A DNA stretch of 64,000 nucleotides from Orobanche coerulescens (lineage: Eukaryota > Streptophyta > Magnoliopsida > Lamiales > Orobanchaceae). Every line of letters begins with the position of its first letter. Within the stretch, counting starts at the first letter, position 1. Position numbers and translations under genes: made by a program. The notes under the pieces were generated by a model. That model saw only the letters and a program-made list of their open reading frames with translations, was not told the DNA's origin and did no database searches. The stretch covers positions 146,244,096 to 146,308,095 of the forward strand of contig CM065802.1 of assembly GCA_033398695.1 (NCBI GenBank), in the 5' to 3' direction. Below, in pieces: positions 45,238 to 57,365 of this stretch.

Positions 45238-45794
45238 TTCTGCAAATAAAGTATTTTAGTGTATATTTTTGCTCTGAAAAATCTAGGGTTTCTGTAAGCG
45301 TAAAGAGTAAAGTGAAAGGTCTTTTTTCCTTATAAAGAAGATGAAAAGACGTTTGTATTAGTTTATTATATATTTGAACGGTGTTACGCCTTTTGATATT
45401 CTTTTGAATTTCAAATTTGAATCGGTGGCCCAATTTAAAATTTCGATGGTTGATTCTGATTGGCCACCGTGGAGGTTGATTTAATAGGCGATTGACGCGT
45501 GTATTAAAATTACCACTTGGCTTATAAAAATGTGTATTTAAATGCCATTCGTTAGCCAAAATTAATATAATAATATTATAAATGTGGCAGATAATAATTA
45601 AATATTCAGAGGCCAGTTTAGAAAACTTAGCTGGTCTGATTTGTTGACTGTTGACCACTCTGTATCAGGTGAGTTGACTTCTCACCTGGTATTCTGATCA
45701 GCTAGGTTGCTTCGTCCGTCCTTCGTCTTCTCGCCTGCATCAGCTAGGTCCGTCCTTCCTCTGAAATGCTTTAATTTGCTTCCGTACTAGATTC

Positions 45795-46433
45795 CTAATC
45801 TAGTAATCCAAGGTCTGTGCTTAGCTCCAGGAATCTTTCTTCGGGCAAGGGTTTGGTGAAGATGTCAGCTATTTGGTAGTCTGTGCTGACTCTTTCAACT
45901 CTAACTCTTTTGTTAAGCACATGGTCTCTAATGAAATGGTGCTTAACATCAATGTGCTTCATCCTTGAGTGCAAAACCGGATTGTTGGTTATTGCAATAG
46001 CACTATTGTTGTCACACCAGATTGGGACTTCGTTGGCAATGATATTATAGTCCCTTAACTGTTGTTTGATCCATAGAATCTGTGCACAACAGCTACCTGC
46101 AGCTAGGTATTCTGACTCTGTAGTGGAGATAGAGTTAGAAACCTGCTTCTTGCTAAAGCAGGATATCAGTCTGGTTCCTAGGAATTGACACGTTCCACTA
46201 GTGCTCTTCCTGTTGATTTTGCATCCTGCGAAATCCGCATCTGAGTATCCTGACAGCTCTAAGTTATCATCCTTGGGATACCATAGTCCAACATTAATTG
46301 TAGACTTTAGGTACTTAATTATTCTCTTGGCTGCATCTAGGTGTGATTGCTTCGGCTTGGACTGGAATCTTGCACAAACTCCAACGGCATATGATATGTC
46401 TGGCACCTTGCGGTGAGGTACGAAGAGATCCAA
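45795..46433 (-). pseudogene. S1 RNase H
   Basis: Contains ISYAVGVCARFQSKPKQSHL, SGYSDADFAGCKINRKSTSG and STTESEYLAAGSCCAQILWI, with the late motifs CDNNSAIAITNNPVLHSRMK and ADIFTKPLPEERF. It degrades the RNA strand during reverse transcription. The stop is at 45795. The link to RT (46434-46499) is frameshifted, leaving a short frame at 46315-46503. Confidence 0.88.
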
Positions 46434-46499
46434 TGAGTCCTGTAGTGGGTTGAGTCCACCGATATGCCCGCCTAAATCGCATCCGGTGAGTACTTGTGC

Positions 46500-47159
46500 T
46501 CATTGGAATTCTTGCGGGCTTGGTGATTCCATTCCATATCTCTTGATAAGATCTCTGGTATACTTTGCTTGGTTGATGAAAATTCCTTTTTCCATCTGCT
46601 TAACTTGTAATCCGAGAAAGAAGTTAAGCTTTCCCATCATACTCATCTCAAATTCTCCTTGCATGAGATTGGAGAATTTCTCGCATAGCTCTGGATTGGT
46701 TGATCCGAATATGATGTCATCCACATAAATCTGGACTATTAATATGTGGCCTTCGTGCTCCACTCTGAATAGGGTCTTGTCCACTTTCCCTTTGCAAAAT
46801 CCATTTTTCTCAAGAAACACAGATAGTGTTTCATACCACGCTCTTGGTGCTTGCTTGAGTCCATACAGAGCCTTCAACAGCTTATAGACTTTGTCTCCTT
46901 TGACAAAACCTGGGGGTTGCTCTACATAGACTTCTTCTTCTAGGATTCCGTTCAGAAAAGCACTCTTTACATCCATCTGATATACTTCAAAGTCCTTAAA
47001 TGCAGCATATGCGAGGAATAGTCTGATGGCCTCTAATCTTGCAACAGGTGCATAGGTTTCATCAAAATCTATTCCCTCACACTGTGCATAACCTTTTGCT
47101 ACAAGTCTGGCTTTATTCCTAACAACAGCTCCGTCTTCATCACTCTTGTTTTTATACAC
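46500..47159 (-). pseudogene. S1 reverse transcriptase
   Basis: Contains [72 protein letters not shown] and the catalytic YVDDIIFGS. The upstream frame is cut by a stop near 47210. RT core motifs are complete. Confidence 0.9.
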
Positions 47160-48115
47160 CCATTTCGTGCCAATAACTTTCTTGTGATCAGGTCTGTCTG
47201 TTAGTTCCTAAACCTTGATTCTTTCCATCTGCTCCAATTCCTCTTGCATGGCATTAATCCATGAATAATCTTCCAAAGTTTGTTCTATAGTCTTGGGTTC
47301 AATTTGCGACATAAAACATGAGAACATCGCCATTCCTGCTGGTAGGGTTGACTGTCTCGTCTTAACTCCATCAGTCAACTTTCTAATTATTTGCTGAATT
47401 GGATGATCCTTGAGCCATTTGGGGATTTCGTCCTCTTCTGGGTTTGTTCCCCCTGTTGGATTGCCACGTGGTTATACGCATCGGTGGGTTACAGTGCAAT
47501 CTGGATCGGCTACCGCCTTGTCATCTGCAGGTTGGTTACGATCTGCAGATGAGTCTTTGTCGACTCCATTGGTCTTCTTCAGACAAGCTGGATCGAGATA
47601 GGTTTGGTGATCTGTCGATCTGCAGATTGGGTCTTGGCCACTGCAGTTGGGTCATCAAGCTGGTCTGCAGGTGAGTCCACCATTCCAGTGTCATGAACAA
47701 TGACTTCTTCAAGGGTTGCTGACTTGAGCTTCTTCTCAATTAGCTCAACTTGTTTCCTGTACTCAACGGTAGATTCATCAAAAACAACATGGGGTGTTTC
47801 CTCCACAACTAAGGTTCTTTTATTAAAAACTCTATATGCCTTGCTTCTTTGGGAATATCCCATAAAGAGACCGTCATCAGTTTTAGTATCAAAGGCATTT
47901 AGCTGTGTTTTACCGTTGTTGTGGATGAAACACTTACAACCAAAGACATGAAAGTAAGCAACAGTAGGAGTTCTATTATTCCAAACCTAATAGGGAGTTT
48001 TGCCATGTCTCCCTACTATCATACTCCTGTTCTGGGTGTGACAGTGTGTTGCGGCTTCAGCCCGAACCTTTTGGGTAGGTCCGCCGCAATCATGGACCTT
48101 CTTTGCTTCCTTGAG
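47160..48115 (-). pseudogene. S1 integrase C-terminal and linker region
   Basis: The open part at 47579-47863 has GYSQRSKAYRVFN, the conserved end of copia integrases. The linker runs on to RT with stops. 47864-48115 (the DDE C-terminal part) reads only in broken frames. GC-rich changes near 47450-47640 disturb the linker. Confidence 0.75.
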
Positions 48116-49078
48116 TTACATTCCTTCTTTCGGCAACACCATTCTCAAGGCGTCACGGCCGTAAAGCTCATGCTGGATCCCATTCTGATCGCTGTAATCA
48201 GTTATCGCCTTGTTGAGAAACTCTCCTCCTCTATCTGATCTGATCTTGATTATGGAGAGGGATTTCTCATTCTGGATCCTTCTCAGTAGCTCAGGTAACT
48301 TGGTCAGGGTTTCACTTTTCTTGTATAGGAAGATAATCCAAGTGTACCTTGAATAATCATCTACTATTACAAGTGCATGCTTTCGGCCGCTCAAAATCCT
48401 TGGCTTGATAGGACCAAATAGATCCATGTGGAGTAGATCTAAGATCCTTGTTGTGAGCGTTGTAGGCTGAACTGGCTTGAATGATGCCTTGGTCTGCTTT
48501 CCTTTCTGACATGCATCACAGAGTGCTTCCTTCTTGAATGCTTCATTTGGAAGTCCTCTGACTAGCTTCTGAGAACTAATCTTGTTGATGGCTTTGAAGT
48601 TCAGGTGACATAGTCTTTTGTGCCACAGCCATCCATTCTCAGCTACTGTCTTGGATAGGAAACAGGAGTTGGGTGTTCCTGTGTTCCAATCAATCATGTA
48701 GACATCTCTTCTTCTGAAACCTTGAAGCTTTATTTCTCCAGATAGGATGTCTATCACCATACACTTCAAGATGGTGAAGACTACTAGGTTCTTCTCGTCA
48801 CAGAATTGGCTTATGCTCAGGAGGTTGTACTTGAGCCCTTTGACATAATGGACTTTGGATATCACAATGTTTCCTCGGTGCAGCTCTCCAAAGCCTTTTG
48901 TCTGTCCTCTAGAGCTATCTCCAAAGGTTACATCGGGACCTCTTTCTTTGATGTATTTGGTCAGCATCTTCTTGTTCCCGGTCATATGCCTCGAGCATCC
49001 AGAGTCTACAAACCATTCTTCACCTCCAAAATTTGAGCTTGAGGAGATGTGGTTGTAGTCCTTCCACCTTTTCTGCAA
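48116..49078 (-). pseudogene. S1 protease and integrase N-terminal/catalytic part
   Basis: Starts after a stop (no ATG) with the protease motif WFVDSGCSRHMTG. A pre-integrase domain with WHKRLCHLNFKAINK follows, then CDACQKGKQTKASF (zinc-binding half), HMDLFGPIKP with the first catalytic Asp, and IRSDRGGEFLN with the second. The frame ends before the catalytic Glu, which lies in a shifted frame downstream. Confidence 0.88.
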
Positions 49079-50425
49079 TTAAACAAGCAGAGATTTAGGT
49101 ACCCAAATTTGTGTGGGTCCTTTGGGGTTAGCTGGTTTCCTGGAGAATTGATTTCTCCTTGAATTATAGCAATTGTTATTATTATTATAACCCTCATAAG
49201 GTGTCTGTGGTCGAGGTCTGAATCTCCTGGTTGGATTGTATACCGGATATTCCTCAAAATTTTGATAGTGTGGGCCATTTCTAAATCTAGGATGAGACCA
49301 TTTATTAAATTTTTGTGGTCCCCACACTTGTTCATTTTGGTAATTAGGATAACCTTGAGGTTTCCATCTGCCCCTCCCATTATGAAATCAATTTTTGGGG
49401 AGTTGTTGGTAATAGTGGGCATGTTGTGCTGGCCGCCGCTTTTGCTCGGGCCATCGCTAGTCGCTGTCTAGGTGGTCATGCAGTGTAACATTTGCGGCTT
49501 CAGACGTTTGACTTGGATGTTGCCTATTTTTGAATATCGGTTTATATACAGGCTCAGCAGTCGAGACAATTGTTTCTCCCTTGATAAATTTGGTTTCAGA
49601 ACTAGAGGGAGTGTGAGAATCATATCCAAGGCTTGATTTGGTATATAGTGACCTTTTATAAGTACACAATTCTCCCAGAGTTGAAGACGCCTTCAGGGAG
49701 GTTATTTCCTGCGGCTGAGTTTTATTTATCTGAGCCAGCTTAGTAAACTCAGCTTTGGCATGAGCAAGTGCAACTGATTTTTCTTTAAGTAAAATGGTTA
49801 GTCGATCTATCTCAGCTGTATTGACATTTGCCTGGTTTTTAAAGTCAGCTGTAGTTGTCTCAACCTTATTCAAATCTAGGCTGAGTTTTTCGAAATCATT
49901 TTTCAGCTGCCTATTCTCATCTTGCAGCTGAATCTTCTCTGCTGATACAGCTTGGTGTGCAGATTTGAGTGTTTTAAAATCTTTAAATAACTGATTTACC
50001 GATTCATGTAGATCCATATGTTGTGACATGGCTGAGCTATTATTTGAACCGGTGGGTTTAGAAGTTACCTCTTCATCAGCTAGGTTTGCCATCAGGCAGT
50101 CATACTCCTCGTCTTCATCAGAAAAGAATCCGCTGCTTGATTCGACATGCTCCTGGTCTTCTCCGATGAGGGCCTTTCTTCTATCTTCTTTTCTACCCAT
50201 CTCCTTCTTGGTTTCGTCCTTCTTGAGCTCGGGACAATCCATTTGGATGTGTCCGATCTTGTGACAATTATAGCATTCTACTTTCCACCTTCCAACCTTC
50301 TGGTTCCTTCTTGGATTCTCCTTGTAATTTTTCTTGTACTTGGAGTAGTTCTTTCTAAAATTGCTGAACCTTTGCATTATGAAAGCCATTTCTTCCTCAA
50401 AATCTAGTGGATTTGGAGGTTTCAC
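49079..50425 (-). pseudogene. S1 gag, C-terminal part
   Basis: The frame 50425-49457 has the zinc knuckle CYNCHKIGHIQMDC and then a long coiled-coil region (QLQDENRQLKNDFEKLSLDL). 49456-49079 carries the gag-protease linker with Asn- and Arg-rich sequence in another frame and stops. A gag with a coiled coil after the knuckle is typical of Sireviruses. Confidence 0.82.
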
Positions 50426-51077
50426 ATCAGATAGGCTCTTGGCAGGGGACTCGGCTGCAAATGCGATTCCCTTCTCTGCAGGCTCAGTTGAGGATGAACT
50501 TGGAAGCTCGAACTCATAAGCCTTGGATCGAGAGACTCTGAATCTTTATCTTATTCAGGTCCTTGGACTCTCTCATGGCTACGGCCTTCATGCTCCATTC
50601 GGGTTTGAGAGATCTGAGGACCTTTAGTGCCATTTCCCTGTTGCCATAGGTTTTGCCCATGGAGTTGATCTCATTTATAATCTCAGTGAACCTTGTGTCC
50701 ACTTGATCTATGGATTCACCATTCTTCATTTTAAAGTTGTCAAATTTTTGGATAGCAATTGACAGCTTGTTTTCCTTGATCAGCTCCGTTCCTTCACATA
50801 TTAGGGCTAATGTGTCCCAAATTTCTTTGGCATTCTTACAGTTCTTGATCTTGACCATGGTGGATTTGTCAAGAGTTTGATATAACAAATCTCTGGCCCG
50901 GTTATCAAGATTGGCCAGCTTTCTTTCTTCGGGAGTCAGCTCCGTCCTCTTCTTAGGAATCTTCTCTGGCCTCCCTGCTGCGATCTCCTCTGCTGTGTTG
51001 TCCTTCTCAAAGATGAATGGACCGTCTTCAATGATGCACCACATGTCGTCATGAATCGAAGATAAGTGTGCCTGCAT
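50426..51077 (-). pseudogene. S1 gag, N-terminal part
   Basis: From an ATG at 51077. Contains the copia gag domain: DLLYQTLDKSTMVKIKNCKN, AKEIWDTLALICEGTELIKE and GESIDQVDTRFTEIINEI. A frameshift near 50545-50560 separates it from the knuckle part. The first few dozen residues before MQAHLSSIHDDMW may be missing. Confidence 0.82.
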
Positions 51078-51211
51078 CCTTATCTTCCACAGATCATACT
51101 CACAATCGAAAACACAGGGAGTCTAGAGTGCATGTGTTCCATTATAAAGTGAGAGTAAAGATATATATATATCTGATATAGATCTGGTTCGTGAAATAGA
51201 TGAACCAACCT

Positions 51212-51222
51212 CTCTGATACCA
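51212..51222 (-). other. S1 primer-binding site
   Basis: Reverse complement of TGGTATCAGAG, two bases from the 5' LTR end at 51225. The leader is 51078-51211, with an AT run and nothing else. Confidence 0.92.
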
Positions 51223-51224
51223 CT

Positions 51225-52714
51225 TGTAGGTCACAAGTCGTCCAGGTACAAGTCTAGAGGGGGGGTGGGGGTGAATAGACTTGTAGAAACTCTTGAACTC
51301 TTTTTCACGAAGAGTGAGTTTCTTCAGCTGATAGTTAAACAAATGACTAGGAGTCGTTTGTTCTTAGATATATGCGGAAGTCAGCTGATGACGAATAGAG
51401 ATCAACTTAATGAAACACTTAACAATGAATGCAGCAGTTAAAGTATGATGCAGTAAAACAGTAAATAACGCAGGCAATTATAGTGGGCTCAGAGGTGGGG
51501 TAATCCTCTACTAATCCACTTTTCTCCAAACCAGTTGGAGATGAATTCACTATAATTTTCAAACATTGATAAATATTACAGTGATTCAAAACCACACTAC
51601 AACATCTTCCAACCAGTGGAAATCCGTGCCGTTGTATACACTTGACTGCCTTGCACCTCTTGATCCTCGATCCTTGGATGCCTTTACAGTCTCTTACTTC
51701 AACCAGTGAAGTACCCCATACTCAGGATTATAGACAAGAGTTTTTGTCTTCTCCAACTTAAGAGCTTCCTTAAGTATGAACTTTTAGAGCTGCTCTTTTC
51801 ACGATGCTATTGATTGCTTTAGATTGCTTGGTTGCTTTGATCGCTTGAATGTATGTTCGCACCGGTAGTTGCTCAGTTTCAAATCTTCGGATATATATAG
51901 GTCACGATCTCTGAGCTTTTTCCTTGTAGCCGTTGCAAATCTTTTGAACAAATCCGTCCGTTGGAGGGAGACTTCTTTGTTTATTCTTTCTGAACGTTGC
52001 AAGGCTGGATTCCCATTATTTTATTTTATCTTCCGACCGTTGTGAAGACTTCTGCATGTGAGCGCCGAATCTTTTGAATATAAAATGATTAAAGTCTTCA
52101 AGGTGGGTCTGGATGATTTATTTAAATCATATCTCTTGCGGGAATCACTCCAATTTGTCTCTTCACGTTGCATGTGAGCTTTCCGTAATACTTGACTTTT
52201 CAATACATGCTGACGTGGACTTGGAGTACTTGGCTGCCTTTGAGTAGGCTGCCTTCGAGTAGGCTGATATGCAGCTAACATCTCTGCAGACAGGTCCTCT
52301 CGGCTGTTCACTGTTTGTGACTTATCTGATCAGGTGACTTCCCTGAGGTACCTTGGCTGCAGTCTGGTCAAATTTCTCTGATAAATTTTGTTGACCAGAG
52401 CTACTTTGACTGGACTCATTGTTCTCTCTCGATGAACTTAGCGTACTCGATTTAGCCGTTTTTCAGCCTAACTAATTTTGGCCTACAGAAGATACTCATT
52501 TGGTTCTTCTTTACATTTTGCCAAGTTTTATACTTAACATATTTGGCCTATGGAAGATACTCATTTGGTTCTTCCTTACATTTTGCCAAGTTTTATACTT
52601 AACATATTTGGCCTATGGAAGATACTCATTTGGTTCTTCCTTACATTTTGCCAAGTAATAAACATTTGATTTTATATTAATGACATCATCAAAATCTAAC
52701 AAGTATTCCTAACA
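51225..52714 (-). repeat. S1 5' LTR
   Basis: Plus-strand TGTAGGTCACAAG...TTCCTAACA, 1490 bp. Includes the 65-bp repeats and a small extra duplication of GAGTAGGCTGCCTTC type near 52241-52265 not in the other LTR. Confidence 0.92.
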
Positions 52715-52719
52715 GCAAT

Positions 52720-53839
52720 TGTTGTGTCGAGATTTTTTCACCTCGACAGGCGATCGACTGCAAGGCGAGCGACTGAGTCCACAACTAATCAAGCTATGGC
52801 GAACTCACCTAAACGAAGATATGAGACCACCTTCAGGTATCCAGTGATCGACTCCCAAGGCGATCGCCCTTTGGCACCTAGCGATCGACTCTCGTGCCCG
52901 GCTAAGGACGACCGTCCTACACCCCGAACAGGAACCATCGTCCGTCAAAGTCCACGAAGACTGAATCTCAAAGCAGCACCCATGTGCAGATCCGAGACAA
53001 GATCCACATTTCATGGATCACTGACCACCAACAGTTGTCTCTGACAAGGGCGGATTTACCTACCGACAAGCCCGCCGAAAGGCACAAGGTGGGACCGCCC
53101 GTGACAGCGCCTCAGACGCGTGCAGGCTTCTCATTGGACCATGCGGCTGGCTGCCAGCAACTCCTGCAGACTCTTAGGAGACAAGCCCATGTGCTAAAAG
53201 ACGATCGCCCGCTTATTATAATACAACGGAGGCGCTCGCCCGGCTTATCTAAGTCCTATAAATAGAGAACCTCCTTCTACTGGAAAAAGGTTTCCAATTC
53301 GTTCACATACATTCCGAATTCATTCACGGAAACACAGGAAAACTTACATACCTCCAAGCTCCCAGCTTCTTCCCCGGAATCTACCTCAGGATTTCTCTCT
53401 CAGCACCTCTCAACTAGAAAACGGTCGGCAGAGGCAAGAAGTCTCCACAGTGCAGATTCTAAGGGACATACAAGCCCAGGAGCTCAAACATACAGCTACT
53501 ACACGCCGTGAGAGGCTGTCGATCTCTCACCGCCGTCATTGCTCATCTACGTTGTTACAAGAACTCACAGAGCATCAAATCTGGTTCTTCCGGCAATCTA
53601 AACGCTCGCTAGCTAAGATAACGAGAATCTTTACGCTGATTGTAATTGTATTCTTACATTAATACTTGTATCCCTGAATATTTGTATTAATAATATCTCG
53701 CGAGAGCATTCAAGCCCGGGACTAACAACCCCGGCCAATCTTGTGTTATTTACTTTTCCCACGGAAGTGTTCTCGCATTTGTTTGCTATCCATCCATTCC
53801 AGCAATATCTATCTCCGGATAATATTTTGGGTAGCAACA
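52720..53839 (+). repeat. T1 3' LTR
   Basis: Matches 33280-34400 with scattered substitutions. Begins TGTTGTGTCGAG after the S1 target copy GCAAT and ends GTAGCAACA before CATAT (53840-53844). Confidence 0.93.
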
Positions 53840-53844
53840 CATAT

Positions 53845-54957
53845 ATAATTTGATTTATTGGATAAATCGATGCAGTCCTACGAATTAAAATTAATTACTC
53901 GGTGATTAATTTAATTCATAGATGATTATTTCTTGGAGAAATATAATTATAATATTATATTTGCAAAAACTAATTAACTAGATTAATTAATTAAGTATAA
54001 ATACATTTGAGATAAACCAGGAAGACAGCTAGCAATTGCAGTCATGTCAGAGCCAGAGCCTTATCTGGAGCCATTGAAAGGCAGCAACATAAGGCAATCC
54101 AAGGGATGCATGTTCTATAAGGCGAGAAGATGATTGGAGAGAGCTGCTAATACAGCTTCAAAGATCTATGCATCAATTCTTGTCGAAGCTTGGCAAGGGA
54201 GCAGCTGGTCTACCAAAATAAAGTGTACTTAATGGACTAGACATGCAAATGTCCAGTACACGAACCGAGTGGCTCGGGTCATTCTTGTCACCATCCTGGC
54301 CGCCCCTCGCTCCATCACATTCCGTGTGATTTCATCCTGGTTGTTTTGATGTGTTGTGTGGGGTGTGATACACTTATTTATGTGGTGAGTACAAATACAT
54401 GAGATACCTAAATCTCATTATTGATCTCATCTTGATCATATGCTAAGTAAAGCTTAATATATCTCACATGTTATAAAAACAAAACAACACACACACACAA
54501 ACATTGATGTCCAAGTTCGGCCAAATTGAACAAAATGAGAGGATATGATTTTTTTTCATTTTTCTTGTTCATCTTAGAGAGAGAAAAAGAAGAGAATAAG
54601 GGAAATAATTGATATAAAAATTTTCCGATTAATATCCACCGTGTGGTGATGTAGAGACATCCGACATCTTCGGTGTTGAATCATTTATCAAGTCTAAACG
54701 AATTAGATTCGTATTAGTGTTGGTGATACAAAAAGGAATGGAGGTTTTCGTTGCTCGAAACTTTGCAAAGCTTGGCACGATTTTTTTCATCAAGATAAAA
54801 TTATCAAATTACTACGAGGTATGATTTCTTTAATTATATCTTCATCTATTTATATTCGATATACGATGCTTGATCGATCCTCTTAGGGGCTTGGTTTTTA
54901 TCTGATTAGACCGGTTTTTTTCGATTCGTAGCTCAATTTTAATTGCCGAATCCCAAA
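53845..54957 (+). repeat. Copia LTR sequence right of T1
   Basis: Continues from the T1 target site. AT-rich, with an ACACAC run (about 54488-54500), GAGAGAGAAAAAG near 54575 and an end like that of C1 (TTGCCGAATCCCAAA at 54957). It is probably the rest of the C1 3' LTR and/or the 5' LTR of C2. No gene was seen. The boundary between the two could not be fixed. Confidence 0.45.
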
Positions 54958-56382
54958 GGTAGATGTAGACTACGCGATGTGGTGAGAGGCTATGGAAGAG
55001 ATAGACACTATGCATGCTAATCAGGTTTGTACTTTAGTGGATCATCCTAAGGGCATAGTGCCCATTGGGAATGAATGGATATACAAGAAAAAGACTGATG
55101 GAGATAGCAAGGTTAATACCTATAAGGCCAGGCAAGTGGCAAAGGGTTATTCCCAAAGAGAAAAAATCGATTACTTCGAGACCTTCTCACATGTAGCCAT
55201 GATTAAGTCTATTCGTATGATGCTTGCCACAACAAACCACTTAGATTATGAAATACGGCAAATGGATGTGAAAACGGTGTCCCTAAATGGATTCCCCGAG
55301 AGGAGATCTATATGGAACAGCCTAAGGGATTCATATCTGAAACTGATATTCATAAAATGTGCAAGCTTCAGCATGCCATTTATGGACTGGGAAGCAAGCT
55401 TCGTGAAGTCGGAATCTTCATTTTGTTGAGCAGTCAAAGAGTTCGATTTTGTCCAAAACAAAGAGGAGCACTGTACTTACAACAAGGTTAATGGGAGTAA
55501 TATTTCGTTCTTAATACTATATATAGATGACATTATATTTATAGAAAATGACATAGGAATACTGAGTTATGTGAAAGCTTGGCTTTCTAGTGAGTTCTCA
55601 AGGAAAAACTTGGGAGAAGCTGCTTATATTCTGGGTATTGGTCTCTACTGGGATAGAGCGATGAAAATGTTATGTCTCTCCCAAGCCCTCTACATAGAAA
55701 ATATCCTAAAGTGATTTAGGATGGAAGATTCTTAAAAGAGGGTTCCTGCCTATGTGACATGGTATAAAACTCTCCTTAAATATCTGTCCTCAAAGTGAGA
55801 CAGAAAGAAAGGAAATGAGTAAGGTGCCGTATGCTTCGGCAGTGGTTAGCCTCATGTACGCTATGGTTTGCACTAGACCGTATATTGCTTACAATGTGAG
55901 TATGGTAAGTCGATATCAATCAAATCCAGGACATGAACATTGGACTGTTGTAAAGGACATTCTTAAGTACCTTAAAAGGACTAAAAATTTGGTTCTTATA
56001 TACGATGTTGGAGAACTTAAAGTAGAGGGTTATATGGACTCAGATTTTTCGGTAGAAATGGATGTGAAGTTGTCCACATCAAGGTATATCTTTACTCTGA
56101 ATGGAGGATAAGTATCTTGGAGAAGTGACAAGCAAAGAACGACTACAATTTTCACCTGTCAAGCCGAATATGAGGCAGCCACAGAGGCTGCTAAACAAGC
56201 ATTTTGGATTAAAAAGTTTATTGAGGAACTTCAAGTGGTCCCTGACTCAGATCAGCCTGTGGCGCTATTTTGCTACAATGACAGAGCTGTTGAACAGGGT
56301 AAGGAGCAAGGGCTCACCACAAGACCAAACATATTGAGAGGAAATATCATTTTATTAGAGAAATGGTTAAGAAGGGAAATGG
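54958..56382 (+). pseudogene. C2 copia RT-RNase H remnant
   Basis: Begins with EAMEEIDTMHANQVCTLVDH just after an LTR-like end. Then come NEWIYKKKTDGDSKV, ETFSHVAMIKSIRMMLATTN and QMDVKTVSLNGF, with a frameshift at about 55290. The RT catalytic YIDD lies near 55520. RNase H includes VPYASAVVSLMYAMVCTRPY (about 55827) and GYMDSDFSVEMDVKLSTSRY (about 56028), after which the frame shifts again. Similar to C1 in sequence but joined to its LTR at a different point, so a separate deletion. It ends at the G3 insertion. Confidence 0.8.
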
Positions 56383-56781
56383 TGTAATATCCGCAATTTC
56401 GATTTTTGGTAAATTTCTTTTTTTTTTGGCAGGAGTCCGTTTTAACGGCTCGCTTGTGAACGTTTCGTCATTCTGAGAATATTTAATTCCACACTTTTTG
56501 GACGTCCGAGTTCGTTTCAGTGTCATTTTGTTGAGTTCCGTGTTCTTAGGCGACTTTTCCGCGCTTGAGTTTAATTCTTGCGAATCTCGTTCAAAACTGT
56601 CATTTCGGGTTTCTTGTAAGTTCATGTAAAGTTGTCATACGTGTTGTGAGCTTCAGTTTGATTATCCGTTCTCGTATCGTAGTTTTTCGGACTTTTGGGA
56701 CCGTTTTGTAATTTCCCAAAGTTGTGGGTATCCGTCGTCGTACCCATTTCCGAGAGTACTATTTCTATCCTTCTGAGTCAT

Positions 56782-56816
56782 TAGCACACGCTAAACTTAT
56801 TTGTTAGCACGCGCTA
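56782..56816. promoter_or_regulatory. Pair of G1-type 12-bp palindromes in the first part of G3 LTR
   Basis: TAGCACACGCTA (56782-56793) and TAGCACGCGCTA (56805-56816), exactly 23 bases apart. The 3' LTR has them at 62093 and 62116, again 23 apart, the second as the perfect palindrome TAGCGCGCGCTA. Confidence 0.8.
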
Positions 56817-57026
56817 TGGTAATGTAATACCCGATATCTTCATTCCGGTTTCGTTGAATTTTCTTCGGTCGAACGGACTGTTGTCCTCCGCGTCTTTGTA
56901 ATCGCATGCTTGTACTATGGTACATTGAGTTTTGTAGCCTGTTCGTTATTGTTTTGGATTATAGCCGGTGCATTCGCGTGATCGAGACATCATCGAGCCG
57001 GGTAGTCGGAGGGCTGGCTGGGCCGA

Positions 57027-57343
57027 TTACGGTTGTAAGGCCTGGCCGATTACGGCCGTAATGCGTCCGCACACCTTGGCCTGGGAGGACTTGGTTACGG
57101 CCGTAAGGTCCATCAGGTTACAGCCGTAAGGCTTTGTTATGGCCGCTAAGCGCTGGCCGGTTACGGCCGTAGTGACTCGGCAGATTTCAGTCAGTGGCCC
57201 CTGGGAGTTCGGTTACGGCTGTAAGGCTATGCTGATTACGGCCGTAAGGTATGATCGTTGCGTACGCAAGGCTTCGGCCACTACGTGCGCTACCGGCAGT
57301 TGACCGAGTTACGTCCGTAAGGCACTGCCGATTACGGCCGTAA
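57027..57343. promoter_or_regulatory. Array of twelve 12-bp palindromes, TTACGGCCGTAA type, upstream of G3 TATA
   Basis: Starts at 57027, 57050, 57095, 57118, 57137, 57161, 57213, 57236, 57258, 57281, 57309 and 57332. Perfect palindromes are TTACGGCCGTAA (57050, 57095, 57236, 57332) and TTGCGTACGCAA (57258). Six of the eleven steps are exactly 23 bases; others are 19, 22, 24, 28, 45 and about 52. Unit length, pitch and position match the G1 array although the sequence differs. Confidence 0.85.
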
Positions 57344-57350
57344 CACTGCT

Positions 57351-57365
57351 GGCCATATATAGGCC
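57351..57365 (+). promoter_or_regulatory. G3 TATA box within a short inverted repeat
   Basis: GGCC-ATATATA-GGCC, directly after the palindrome array. The 3' LTR copy (about 62643-62656) keeps ATATATA, but its left arm is mutated. Confidence 0.6.

Larger units (their letters stand above)
40524..52714 (-). mobile_element. S1: Sirevirus-like Ty1/copia element with extra coding region
   Basis: Minus-strand element with LTRs at 51225-52714 (5') and 40524-41998 (3'), about 1.5 kb each and very similar. The primer site is initiator-Met type and the polypurine tract is present. Order on the minus strand: gag, protease, integrase, RT, RNase H, then extra ORFs, then 3' LTR. Integrase before RT is Ty1/copia. 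A long gag and coding sequence between pol and the 3' LTR are Sirevirus traits. Each gene has lesions, so it is inactive. It is inserted at the T1 polypurine/LTR junction. Confidence 0.88.
33280..53839 (+). mobile_element. T1: Tat-lineage gypsy element lacking pol, interrupted by S1
   Basis: LTRs of about 1.12 kb at 33280-34400 and 52720-53839, nearly identical, flanked by CATAT (33275-33279 and 53840-53844). The internal region has a primer site, gag, about 1.2 kb of non-coding sequence and an antisense spliced gene, then the polypurine tract. No protease, RT, RNase H or integrase could be found. Gag with a CxxHKxxGHNTxxC knuckle and an antisense extra gene both fit the Tat/Ogre lineage as described in plants. 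It must have moved using another element's enzymes. Confidence 0.85.

Noticed and set aside
30419..56382. C1 and C2 as one tandem LTR-int-LTR-int element like G2
   Set aside because: Their LTR ends are similar in layout but clearly different in sequence, and the LTR-pol joins are at different points. Separate elements are simpler.
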